A DNA stretch of 5,022 nucleotides from Chloroflexota bacterium (GCA_028873745.1 JAPPNT010000018.1:1-5022); one strand, 5' to 3'; numbered from the stretch's first letter, positions 1 to 5,022 are shown. The notes: a model not told the origin generated them from the letters alone. Translations and numbers: made by a program.

Positions 1-26
1 TTAAATATGAAGGCCTCTTTGGGGAG

Positions 27-362
27 TTACTCCTGACCCCTGGAGAGGCGCTCGTCGATTACCCGGCCGCCGAAGACGGCCGCGATAACAGCGAGGTTGC
101 TGACGTTGAGCATGTTCGCGCCGAGGATGTTGCCGGCGGCAAGGCCTGGGTTGTCGATGCGGACGGCGGTGATGTTGGTGACGAGCTCCGGCAACGACGT
201 TGCGCCGGCAATCAGAAGGGAGCCGACCCAGAGGTGGCCCAGCCCCGTTCGCGCGGCGATGACGTCGCCTGCGCGCGCGAGGGCAATAGCCGAGAAGATG
301 ACGACGGCCGAGGAACCGAGAAACAGGGCGATGGCCGCCGGCAGGTTCAGGTCAAACTCCAT
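27..362 (-). CDS. CaCA-family sodium/calcium antiporter, N-terminal half only (truncated)
   Basis: Calcium/cation antiporters exchange Ca2+ for Na+ or H+ across the cytoplasmic membrane. The 111-residue product shows three hydrophobic segments, at about 5-30, 43-66 and 73-98. Segments two and three form a clear alpha-1 repeat: GATSLPELVTNITA carries the ion-binding Glu of the family's G-T-S-x-P-E motif, and GNILGANMLN matches the usual GNxxGSNxxN. Family members are normally about 300-350 residues with two such repeats and about ten membrane helices. This one stops at a TAA right after the third helix, with a charged tail (IDERLSRGQE). The remaining 26 bases of the window offer no obvious continuation in other frames. 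The ATG at 362 is well supported by a strong Shine-Dalgarno 7 nt upstream. It lies 71 nt downstream of the trehalose synthase gene on the same strand, so co-transcription is possible. Family assignment is firm; whether the short form is functional, degraded or a sequencing frameshift is not known. Confidence 0.8.
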   Translation of the reverse strand: MEFDLNLPAAIALFLGSSAVVIFSAIALARAGDVIAARTGLGHLWVGSLLIAGATSLPELVTNITAVRIDNPGLAAGNILGANMLNVSNLAVIAAVFGGRVIDERLSRGQE

Positions 363-369
363 CAGTGGC

Positions 370-377
370 TCACCTCC
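370..377 (-). promoter_or_regulatory. Ribosome binding site of the CaCA antiporter gene
   Basis: The minus strand reads GGAGGTGA, a near-complete match to the anti-Shine-Dalgarno complement, 7 nt before the ATG at 362. It fixes the start codon and argues that the truncated gene still has intact translation signals. Confidence 0.75.
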
Positions 378-433
378 GGGAGACTGTGTGGGCGCGCTTC
401 ACGCCGCCTGCACGAACCCTGGGCTGCGGCAGG

Positions 434-1723
434 TTAGCCGGTCAGCTCGCGCTGCGCTTCAGACTCGGCCGGGCGCCAGTCGGGGGCGGCATGGCCGTTG
501 CTGTTGAGCAGGTTGTGCAAGAGGCGCATCTCGTCGCGGAGAAGGCGGGGCAGGAGGAATTGCTTGCGGACGTGGTCCCTGCCGGCGGCGCCGAGGGTCT
601 CCCGCTCCGCGTTGTGGTTGAGCAGGAAATCGACGCGCTCCGCGCACTCCTCGACGCTATCGACGAGGAAACCGCCGACGCCGTCCTTGACTTGCAGCCG
701 CAGGCCGCCGACGTTGCCGGCGATGACGGGCGTGCCTTTCCACAGGGCCTCCGTCGCGGTGAGGCCGAAACCCTCCTTGAGGGACTTCTGGAGCACGACT
801 GCGGACATCTGCTGGAAGGGGCCGACGAGGTCCGTAAGGCCGAGGATGATATGCACGTCGGGCGTACCTTGCGCGGCCACGACCACCTTGTCGTACATTA
901 CGCGGCCCTCGGGGTCATCGTCGGCGAAGTTGCCGAGCATGGCGAGCTGGAGCTCCGGGTAGTCCGGCTTGAGCCGCCGGAAGCACTCTATGACGCCGAG
1001 GGGGTCCTTCCACGGGTCGAAGCGGGACACCTGCGTGATGAAGGGACGCTGGGGGTCGATGCCGTAGCGGGCCACGATGGCGAGGGCCTCGTGCTCCGGC
1101 ATGATGACGTTCTTGGGGACGAAGGGGTCGATGGCGGGCGGCATCACGTCGATGTGCAGGCCGTTGAGGCCGGGGCCGGCGAACTCCGGGAGGCTGAAGA
1201 CGGCTGCGTCGAAGTTGTGCACGAGGGCGCTGAGCCGTGCCCATGCAGCCGGGTCGGGCGCGGAGGTGTCGATGTGGCTGCGCCACACCCACTTACGGGC
1301 GGCGTTGGGCGCGAACTCGCGAAGGGCGGCCGGCTGCGGGTCGTGGACGATGATGGCGTCGTAGGTGGATTCCAGGAACTCGGCGTTGTACTTGTTCCAT
1401 GCGGCGTGGGTGTCCCAATCGGCGTCCGTCAGGCCGCAGACCGCGCCCTGCAGGCAGTTGTGCATCTGCTTGGTGACGTTGAAGAAGGGGTCGTCGCCGC
1501 GGAGGACGAGCCACGAGGCGTCGATGCCGAGGCCGTGGTAGAGCGGCAGCAGGGAATGCAGGATCTCGGCCACGCCGCCTCCTCGGGCGGTGGCGTTGAC
1601 GTGGGCGATGTTCATCCCCTTCAGCTGGCGCGCGAGCCACTCGAGCTCCTCGAGCAGGGAATGATCGAGCAGGTCCGCGTAGTCAAAGAGCGAGTGGAGG
1701 CCGGCGTCTTCAACCTTGTGCAC
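434..1723 (-). CDS. treT: Trehalose synthase, glycosyltransferring (TreT-like, GT4 family)
   Basis: TreT makes trehalose in one step from an NDP-glucose and glucose, and can run in reverse; it is a soluble retaining GT-B enzyme. The 429-residue length fits the family (about 410-430). Visible motifs in order are: HVNATARGGGVAEIL at 41-55, the N-terminal glycine-rich loop typical of TreT and related trehalose phosphorylases; HDPQP at 128-132; RSHIDTS at 149-155; QVSRFDPWKDP at 231-241, opening the nucleotide-sugar domain; and EGFGLTATE at 317-325, the EX7E motif of retaining GT-B enzymes, followed by ALWKGTPVIAGNVGG. The start is a GTG: an in-frame TAG lies two codons upstream, and AAAGG sits 9 nt before the GTG. 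The gene follows mrp after 212 nt and precedes the antiporter. Trehalose may serve as compatible solute or reserve, but no second trehalose gene is visible here. A GT4 trehalose phosphorylase is the main alternative. Confidence 0.87.
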   Translation of the reverse strand: MHKVEDAGLHSLFDYADLLDHSLLEELEWLARQLKGMNIAHVNATARGGGVAEILHSLLPLYHGLGIDASWLVLRGDDPFFNVTKQMHNCLQGAVCGLTDADWDTHAAWNKYNAEFLESTYDAIIVHDPQPAALREFAPNAARKWVWRSHIDTSAPDPAAWARLSALVHNFDAAVFSLPEFAGPGLNGLHIDVMPPAIDPFVPKNVIMPEHEALAIVARYGIDPQRPFITQVSRFDPWKDPLGVIECFRRLKPDYPELQLAMLGNFADDDPEGRVMYDKVVVAAQGTPDVHIILGLTDLVGPFQQMSAVVLQKSLKEGFGLTATEALWKGTPVIAGNVGGLRLQVKDGVGGFLVDSVEECAERVDFLLNHNAERETLGAAGRDHVRKQFLLPRLLRDEMRLLHNLLNSNGHAAPDWRPAESEAQRELTG

Positions 1724-1732
1724 GATCTACTG

Positions 1733-1737
1733 CCTTT
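1733..1737 (-). promoter_or_regulatory. Ribosome binding site of the TreT-like gene
   Basis: AAAGG on the minus strand lies 9 nt before the GTG at 1723. Together with the TAG two codons upstream of that GTG it decides the start. It is a modest match in strength. Confidence 0.5.
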
Positions 1738-1739
1738 CG

Positions 1740-1757
1740 GCTCGGCCGATGCCGAGC
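1740..1757. repeat. Inverted repeat next to the treT ribosome binding site
   Basis: GCTCGGC and GCCGAGC form perfect 7-bp arms around a 4-nt loop. In the minus-strand transcript the hairpin would end only two bases before the AAAGG, so it could affect ribosome access or form an RNA 5' structure. No U-tract follows, so it is not a standard terminator. A chance GC-rich inverted repeat is a real possibility. Confidence 0.4.
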
Positions 1758-1873
1758 AATTTCGGGTGAGGCCGCGGGCGGCATGGCCGGGCGCGCGAAA
1801 CGGGATGGCGACGCGGGAATGGAGGACTCTGGAGCCTTCGGTTGGCGGTGGGGGTGCAAACTAAGCATCTACT

Positions 1874-1891
1874 CGGCGCCTCTCCGCGCCG
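1874..1891 (-). terminator. Possible hairpin downstream of mrp (weak terminator candidate)
   Basis: CGGCGC and GCGCCG form 6-bp arms around a 6-nt loop, about 45 nt after the mrp stop codon. The following minus-strand sequence (AGTAGATGCTTAGTTTGC) has only scattered Ts. It is therefore at best a weak or factor-assisted terminator between mrp and treT. The rest of the 212-nt gap shows no convincing promoter hexamers to my reading. Confidence 0.25.
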
Positions 1892-1935
1892 TCATTTGGC
1901 TTGTGCCGTGCTTGTGTTGTGGCAGCAAGCGATCC

Positions 1936-2754
1936 TCAGGATGCCGGTTCCAGGTTGGACAGGGACTCCTTGAGCCGTTCGACGATGGACTCGTACTCCC
2001 CTTTGACAGCGGGGCTGATGAGCACGCCGGGGCGGGAGGTGTCGCGGTAGTCGGCCCGGAGCTCGAGGGCCCCGAGGAAGGGGGCGCCGATGCTGGATGC
2101 GAGCACCTCGCCGGCGCCGGAGCCCATGATCTCGCCGGAGAAGTTCTCGACGACGCCGAGGACTGACATGTTGAGCTTTCGCACCATGTTGATGGAACGC
2201 CGGGCGTCGAGGGCGGCGAGCTCCTGCGGGCCGGTGACGACGACGAATCCGTCGAGGGGAAGGGTCTGCATGATGGTGAGGGCGGCGTCCGAGGTGCCGG
2301 GGGGCATGTCCACAATGAGGTAGTCCATCTCACCCCAATCCGTGTTCTCCATGAACTGGGTGAGGGTGTTGTGGATCATGGGGCCGCGGAAGATGATGGC
2401 CTCCTCCTGGTTCTCCTGGAAGAAGCCCATGGAGAGGACCTTGACGCCCCACTGGGTGGCGGGGGTGAACTCGCCGTTCTTGTAGTCGGGCTGAGACTGC
2501 ACCTTCATGGCGTTGACGATGTTGGGGCAGTCAATGTCGGCGTCGAGGATGCCGACGCGCTCGCCCTGGGCGGCGAGGGAGGCGGCGAGGTTGACGGAGA
2601 CGGTGGTCTTGCCGACGCCGCCCTTGCCGGAGTAGACGGCGATCTTGTGGGCGATCTTGCCGAAGCGCTCGTTGATCTTGCGGCGCTGCTGCCACTGCGC
2701 TCGAATGGCGTCGAGGCGCGCCTTCTCCTGGGGCGTAGGCTCTCTGGTTGCCAT
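1936..2754 (-). CDS. mrp: Mrp/NBP35-type P-loop ATPase lacking the CxxC motif
   Basis: Mrp/ApbC/NBP35 proteins are cytoplasmic ATPases that bind and transfer Fe-S clusters as dimers. The 272-residue product has a charged N-terminal stretch (1-36), then the deviant Walker A SGKGGVGKTT (42-51), DADID (71-75), RGPMIHNTLTQF (123-134), Walker B LIVDMPPGTSD (146-156), and VTGPQELAALDARRSINM (173-190), all diagnostic of Mrp. No DUF59 domain is fused at the N-terminus; a separate DUF59 gene lies upstream. The usual segment after GVVENMS contains a CxxC that bridges a [4Fe-4S] cluster between subunits. Here the sequence goes from GVVENFSG straight to GSGAGE (200-216), so about a dozen residues and both cysteines are missing, in frame. 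The only cysteine is C76. The ATG has AGGAG 4 nt upstream. The gene starts 33 nt after the HNH frame stops, so it probably shares that transcript. The family call is firm; Fe-S binding is uncertain. Confidence 0.9.
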   Translation of the reverse strand: MATREPTPQEKARLDAIRAQWQQRRKINERFGKIAHKIAVYSGKGGVGKTTVSVNLAASLAAQGERVGILDADIDCPNIVNAMKVQSQPDYKNGEFTPATQWGVKVLSMGFFQENQEEAIIFRGPMIHNTLTQFMENTDWGEMDYLIVDMPPGTSDAALTIMQTLPLDGFVVVTGPQELAALDARRSINMVRKLNMSVLGVVENFSGEIMGSGAGEVLASSIGAPFLGALELRADYRDTSRPGVLISPAVKGEYESIVERLKESLSNLEPAS

Positions 2755-2758
2755 GCGT

Positions 2759-2763
2759 CTCCT
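2759..2763 (-). promoter_or_regulatory. Ribosome binding site of mrp
   Basis: AGGAG on the minus strand, 4 nt before the ATG at 2754. The sequence match is good although the spacing is slightly short. It supports the chosen start. Confidence 0.5.
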
Positions 2764-2775
2764 AGACGAGAACGT

Positions 2776-2786
2776 CCATTGAATGG
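2776..2786. repeat. Small palindrome CCATTnAATGG in the mrp leader
   Basis: Five-base arms CCATT/AATGG around one base, in the 33 nt between the HNH stop and the mrp start. On the minus strand it reads CCATTCAATGG, very like CCATTGTCAATGG at the DUF59 transcription start. It could be a related protein-binding site or the relic of a shared leader; chance is not excluded. Confidence 0.35.
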
Positions 2787-2787
2787 G

Positions 2788-3384
2788 CTAGACCGAATCG
2801 CTAAAGCGCTCGGGGAACAAGATCTTGTATCGCTCTGCGAACTCTAAGGCCGCTTCGCCTTTAGGGTGACATTCTTTGTGCATTAGCGCCCCATTGTCAA
2901 CTACCGTTTGTCCTCCGAATTGATGTTCAATCACGTGGTGAATCTCTGCCTTTGCCCATTCAACTGTTGCACCACAGCCAAACTTCTGGCACTTTCCATT
3001 ATCTCTCCAATACACTAGTTGCCGTTCGATGTCATTAAACGCTCGCTTTGGATCCCTTGGGGTGAGGTTCCCCATGTATTCAACCATACGCGATGTGAAA
3101 TAGTGATGCCGACGTTTGATACTCTCGCCACGGTCTGAATTCGTTCTTGTCCATTGCCCATATTGGAGCCATGTCTCATTATGGGTACCTGCTTTGCTAT
3201 CCTTACTCGCCTGAACGAGATCGTGAGAGAACAACCTTTGAGCATTGTGCAGTGATTCTTGCCAAGAGAGAGTGTAGTCTTGGGTCATCAGTGAATCCAC
3301 TAACAAAACCAGATGGATAGCATTGTGAGCAACTAGCTTGGGGCCACTCCAATTGCCGAAGCGACTTTCCAGAAATTCCAAATA
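2788..3384 (-). CDS. HNH endonuclease domain, C-terminal part of a split DUF262-HNH protein
   Basis: The open frame runs from 3384 to a TAG at 2788; the earliest start-like codon is a TTG at 3381 (197 residues). It has no Shine-Dalgarno, and an in-frame TAA lies just upstream. The nuclease core is at residues 131-172: CQKFGC supplies a zinc-type cysteine pair (C131, C136), EIHHVIEH gives the first catalytic histidines (H148/H149), GG at 156-157 and DN (N163) form the loop, and KECH gives C171 and H172. The H-N-H triad is therefore intact and a metal-dependent DNA nuclease is expected. The N-terminal FLESRFGNWSGPKLVAHN continues naturally from the DUF262 frame, which overlaps it by about 50 nt. 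I infer that this is the nuclease half of one gene rather than an independent gene. If it were separate, a later ATG (residue 32, MTQDY) could also be used. It is AT-richer than the flanking genes and lies 33 nt before mrp. Confidence 0.8.
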   Translation of the reverse strand, partial: YLEFLESRFGNWSGPKLVAHNAIHLVLLVDSLMTQDYTLSWQESLHNAQRLFSHDLVQASKDSKAGTHNETWLQYGQWTRTNSDRGESIKRRHHYFTSRMVEYMGNLTPRDPKRAFNDIERQLVYWRDNGKCQKFGCGATVEWAKAEIHHVIEHQFGGQTVVDNGALMHKECHPKGEAALEFAERYKILFPERFSDSV

Positions 3385-4175
3385 TTACGAAGGCGAACGC
3401 ACTCCGGGTTCTCAGGATCAAAATCGAGATGTGAGTAATAATAGTTGTCAATTGCGTTGTTGTTAATGTCGCTATAGTGGTCCATGCCATTCTTCTTGCG
3501 CTCTAAGTATAGAATGGCAATCTGAGCTGCCAACTGGCGGGTTTTGCCGTTGTCCTGTCCTGGTTTCATCTTCAGAACACGCTGGAAAAAGTCGTGGCCT
3601 GGATATTTTTGAATTGCTGGCTTGCCACCTAACCTAAGGATGAATTCGGTGAATGCACCAGGATAGGAATCTCGCTTTTCTTGTGCATTCAGAGGTTTTC
3701 CCGATTGCAGACGCACGAATAGATCTCGCACTTCATTGTTGTCGTCAGTTTTGATGTAAGCCACAGGAATTGTGGACTTCAGCAACTTGTTTTGCAGCTC
3801 GGAGGAAAGCCCCGAGAAGTCCTTACCGCCCCAAGGGCATTCCTGTTCCTGAAGAAAAGTTGGAAACCGGGCTTGAGAATCGTCAACACGGTAGAGGGTA
3901 AAGGCCCCTTCAACGAAATTGCTGAGGGCGGTTATGCGCTGCTGCCCATCAATGATCTCATAGCGGTCATTGGTCCTGCCCGCAATCACTAGTCTTTTGT
4001 CGTGGAGGTAGATGATGGGGAGTTGATAGCCACGCAATACTGAGTCGACTAGTTTCTTTTCTTGGTCACGCGTCCAAACTTCGCCTCGCTGGTATTCCGG
4101 ATTGGGTTCCATGAGACGGTTTTTGCGCAACTCTACTAGGTTCTCAACCGTTTCAAAGCCTGTGTCAGTTAGCAT
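3333..4175 (-). CDS. DUF262 (ParB/GmrS-like) domain protein, N-terminal part of a split DUF262-HNH gene
   Basis: DUF262 is the ParB-like NTPase/sensor domain found in GmrSD-type type IV restriction enzymes, SspE and related antiphage proteins, usually coupled to an HNH-type nuclease. In the 280 residues, NPEYQRGEVW (25-34) and IDGQQRITAL (75-84) are the family hallmarks; DGQQR is the nucleotide-site motif. VRDLFVRLQSGKPLNAQEKRDS (149-170) matches the F-x-R-x-N/Q-S-G-x-x-L-x-x-x-E segment. The ATG at 4175 has AGGA 7 nt upstream. The last dozen residues, after NIWNF, look out of frame and end at a TAG. Adding one base to the AAA at 3373-3375 (plus strand) would continue as NFLESRFGNW into the HNH frame. 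The likely role is defence against foreign or modified DNA. The specificity is unknown, and this copy may be inactive. Confidence 0.85.
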   Translation of the reverse strand: MLTDTGFETVENLVELRKNRLMEPNPEYQRGEVWTRDQEKKLVDSVLRGYQLPIIYLHDKRLVIAGRTNDRYEIIDGQQRITALSNFVEGAFTLYRVDDSQARFPTFLQEQECPWGGKDFSGLSSELQNKLLKSTIPVAYIKTDDNNEVRDLFVRLQSGKPLNAQEKRDSYPGAFTEFILRLGGKPAIQKYPGHDFFQRVLKMKPGQDNGKTRQLAAQIAILYLERKKNGMDHYSDINNNAIDNYYYSHLDFDPENPECVRLRNIWNFWKVASAIGVAPS

Positions 4176-4302
4176 CTGCTCGTCCTAAACTCTATTGGGA
4201 GGGGGCTGGTCAGCAAAGTGGCCCCGGAAATTAGATCCCGAGGCCTTGCGCACGACGAGAGGTAGCGTCACGCAGTGTCAGTGCGTGCCTGTATATTTCG
4301 GG
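4176..4302. other. Non-coding gap between DUF59 and the DUF262 gene, with a small hairpin
   Basis: The 127 nt hold an inverted repeat CACGCA/TGCGTG with a 7-nt loop at 4269-4287, shortly after the DUF59 stop. No T-tract follows on the minus strand, so it is a weak terminator candidate. TCTAAT (minus strand, 4235-4230) resembles a -10 box for the DUF262 gene, but I see no good -35 at the right distance. No coding frame is supported here. Confidence 0.3.
4183..4186 (-). promoter_or_regulatory. Ribosome binding site of the DUF262 gene
   Basis: AGGA on the minus strand, 7 nt before the ATG at 4175. It supports that start; no comparable site precedes the TTG of the HNH frame. Confidence 0.5.
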
Positions 4303-4611
4303 CTAGTCTATGCCGAGGAGCTTCTTGCCGTCCTCAGTGATAAGTTCAGGCGACCAGGGCGGGTCGAAGACCATCTCGACTGAGACCTCGCCGATGCCCT
4401 CGATCTCCGAGATGCGCCACTCGGCGTTCTGGGCGATGGCCGGACCCATTGAACAGCCAGGTGCGGTGAGGGTCATGGTCACGCCGACGTTGTTCTCCGG
4501 GTCGATCTCTATGCCGTAGATGAGGCCGAGGTCGTAGACGTTGACGGGGATCTCGGGGTCGTAGACCTCACGGAGGGCCTCTATAACCATCTGCTGCGTT
4601 GTGCTTCGCAT
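4303..4611 (-). CDS. DUF59/MIP18 family metal-sulfur cluster assembly protein
   Basis: MIP18/SufT/PaaD-type DUF59 proteins help mature Fe-S proteins, often together with an Mrp-type ATPase. The 102 residues are the complete single domain: VIEALREVYDPEIPVNVYDLGLIYGI (9-34) is the family N-terminus with the conserved D-P-E-I-P-V-N-x-x-D-L-G-L pattern, TAPGCS carries the invariant cysteine (about residue 53), and DPPWSPELITEDGKKLLG is the characteristic C-terminus. The ATG at 4611 has GGAG 7 nt upstream and a second, closer GGAG. A near-consensus promoter lies just upstream. It is separated from its likely partner mrp by the DUF262-HNH block. Family identity is firm; the exact client proteins cannot be told from sequence. 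Confidence 0.92.
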   Translation of the reverse strand: MRSTTQQMVIEALREVYDPEIPVNVYDLGLIYGIEIDPENNVGVTMTLTAPGCSMGPAIAQNAEWRISEIEGIGEVSVEMVFDPPWSPELITEDGKKLLGID

Positions 4612-4620
4612 ATCTCCACT

Positions 4621-4633
4621 CCATTGACAATGG
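4621..4633. promoter_or_regulatory. Palindrome CCATTG-n-CAATGG at the DUF59 transcription start (operator candidate)
   Basis: Perfect 6-bp arms around one base, directly after the predicted start point (about 4634-4635) of the minus-strand promoter. The position and the one-base centre suit a DNA operator better than an RNA hairpin. It shares the TTGACA/TGTCAA core with the palindrome overlapping the -35 box, about 45 bp away centre to centre. Confidence 0.45.
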
Positions 4634-4641
4634 TCACGCTC

Positions 4642-4670
4642 ATTCTAGGAAACGGACGGGGTCATGTCAA
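4642..4670 (-). promoter_or_regulatory. Sigma70-type promoter for the DUF59 gene
   Basis: On the minus strand TTGACA (4670-4665) is a perfect -35 hexamer, followed after exactly 17 nt by TAGAAT (4647-4642), which matches the -10 consensus at five of six positions. Transcription would start near 4635, about 24 nt before the ATG. It could drive DUF59, the DUF262-HNH block and mrp. Confidence 0.7.
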
Positions 4671-4680
4671 TTGTTGACAT
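4664..4680. promoter_or_regulatory. Palindrome ATGTCAA-n3-TTGACAT overlapping the -35 box
   Basis: Perfect 7-bp arms with a 3-nt spacer; the left arm on the plus strand contains the minus-strand -35 hexamer. This is a typical place for a dimeric repressor or activator to act. No plus-strand -10 lies 17 nt from the mirrored TTGACA, so it is not simply two back-to-back promoters. Confidence 0.5.
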
Positions 4681-4713
4681 ATATGGTCAAGTATGGGTTT
4701 TCGGAGGCCGCCG

Positions 4714-5022
4714 TCACCGTCCCAGCGGCATGATGGGGTCTTCCTGCAGGGCCATGATGCGGCGGAGGTCTATGACCTGGTCCCGGAGCATGGCCGCCTT
4801 CTCGAACTCCAGGCGCTTGGAGGCTTCCTTCATCTGGCGCTCGTACTCGCGGACGAGGCGGGCGATCTCGTCGCGGGAGAGATCCTGCGACGCGGCGGGG
4901 GCGGTGTGGCTGCCGGGGCGGTAGTCTGCCTGGGTCTCGGCGACCTGCTTCACGCGCTCCGTGATGTCGCGGACCTCCTTCTTGATGCCGGTGGGGATGA
5001 TGCCGTGGGCGGTGTTGTGCGC
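4714..5022 (-). CDS. uvrB: Excinuclease ABC subunit B, C-terminal end (partial)
   Basis: UvrB is the damage-verifying helicase-like subunit of UvrABC nucleotide excision repair. The reading frame is open to the window edge, so only the last 102 residues are seen. AHNTAHGIIPTGIKKEVRDI at the very start matches the conserved end of the UvrB helicase region (the N-x-x-H-G-I-x-P-x-x-I-K-K segment). A proline/alanine-rich linker follows (about 34-47). Residues about 52-88 form the UVR domain, a two-helix coiled coil with MKEASKRLEFEKAAMLRDQ that contacts UvrC. The stop is a TGA at 4714. No clear terminator follows, so read-through into the DUF59 gene is possible. A Clp-type or other UVR-domain protein is excluded by the upstream helicase-end motif. 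Confidence 0.93.
   Translation of the reverse strand, partial: AHNTAHGIIPTGIKKEVRDITERVKQVAETQADYRPGSHTAPAASQDLSRDEIARLVREYERQMKEASKRLEFEKAAMLRDQVIDLRRIMALQEDPIMPLGR

Larger units (their letters stand above)
2785..4306. other. AT-richer insert (DUF262-HNH island) between DUF59 and mrp, bounded by a 7-bp direct repeat
   Basis: The block has visibly lower GC than its neighbours: the line at 3421-3480 counts 21 G/C of 60, while flanking gene lines are around 70%. GGGCTAG occurs at 2785-2791 and at 4300-4306, spanning the TAG stop of the HNH frame and of DUF59 respectively. Removing one repeat with the block would leave the DUF59 stop followed by the 33-nt leader and mrp, a plausible ancestral operon. 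No transposase, integrase or tRNA is present, so the mechanism of entry is not shown. Confidence 0.5.

Noticed and set aside
365..1864. A 499-codon open frame on the plus strand, the longest in the window
   Set aside because: It lies antisense over the TreT-like gene, whose minus-strand translation has full family motifs. The plus-strand protein is a biased Val/Glu/Gly/Asp-rich string typical of a GC-rich shadow frame.
2371..2847. Plus-strand open frame opposite mrp
   Set aside because: Low-complexity Leu/Asp/Gly-rich translation, antisense to a firmly identified Mrp gene.
3365..3384. Programmed -1 frameshifting to fuse DUF262 and HNH
   Set aside because: No X-XXY-YYZ slippery heptamer is in the correct frame at the junction; a one-base deletion explains it more simply.
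3203..3490. Minus-strand third-frame ORF bridging the DUF262 and HNH frames
   Set aside because: Its translation has no family motifs, and the two flanking frames explain the same DNA.
4674..4702. A divergent plus-strand promoter starting at the mirrored TTGACA
   Set aside because: No -10-like hexamer occurs about 17 nt downstream, and no plus-strand gene follows.
4664..4924. Plus-strand ORF across the promoter region and the uvrB end
   Set aside because: Ser/Arg-rich shadow of uvrB, starting inside the palindrome.

Overview
The window looks like bacterial chromosome with GC-rich coding DNA. All supported genes lie on the minus strand, so transcription runs from high to low coordinates. The gene set is the C-terminus of UvrB, a free-standing DUF59/MIP18 protein, an Mrp-type P-loop ATPase, a TreT-like GT4 trehalose synthase and a CaCA antiporter. 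This would fit a Chloroflexota-type genome (Dehalococcoidia or relatives), but that is an impression from protein style and not a demonstrated placement.

Layout in the direction of transcription. 5022-4714: end of uvrB. 4713-4612: a short regulatory region with a near-consensus sigma70-type promoter and two inverted repeats. 4611-4303: DUF59/MIP18 protein. 4175-2788: an AT-richer block encoding a DUF262 (ParB/GmrS-like) domain followed in another frame by an HNH nuclease domain, apparently one DUF262-HNH gene split by a single-base frameshift. 2754-1936: Mrp-type ATPase without the usual CxxC cluster-binding pair. 1935-1724: non-coding gap with two small hairpins. 1723-434: TreT-like trehalose synthase. 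362-27: CaCA antiporter N-terminal half, ending early. 26-1: nothing recognisable.

DUF59/MIP18 and Mrp proteins work together in iron-sulfur cluster assembly or transfer and are often adjacent or fused. Here the DUF262-HNH block sits between them. It has lower GC, and a 7-bp direct repeat (GGGCTAG) lies exactly at the stop codon of DUF59 and at the stop codon of the HNH frame. The simplest reading is a defence-type nuclease gene inserted into a former DUF59-mrp operon, possibly later inactivated by the frameshift.

The points most worth a second look are the split defence gene inside an Fe-S operon, the cysteine-poor Mrp, the palindrome-decorated promoter of the DUF59 gene, and the antiporter stopping after its first alpha repeat.
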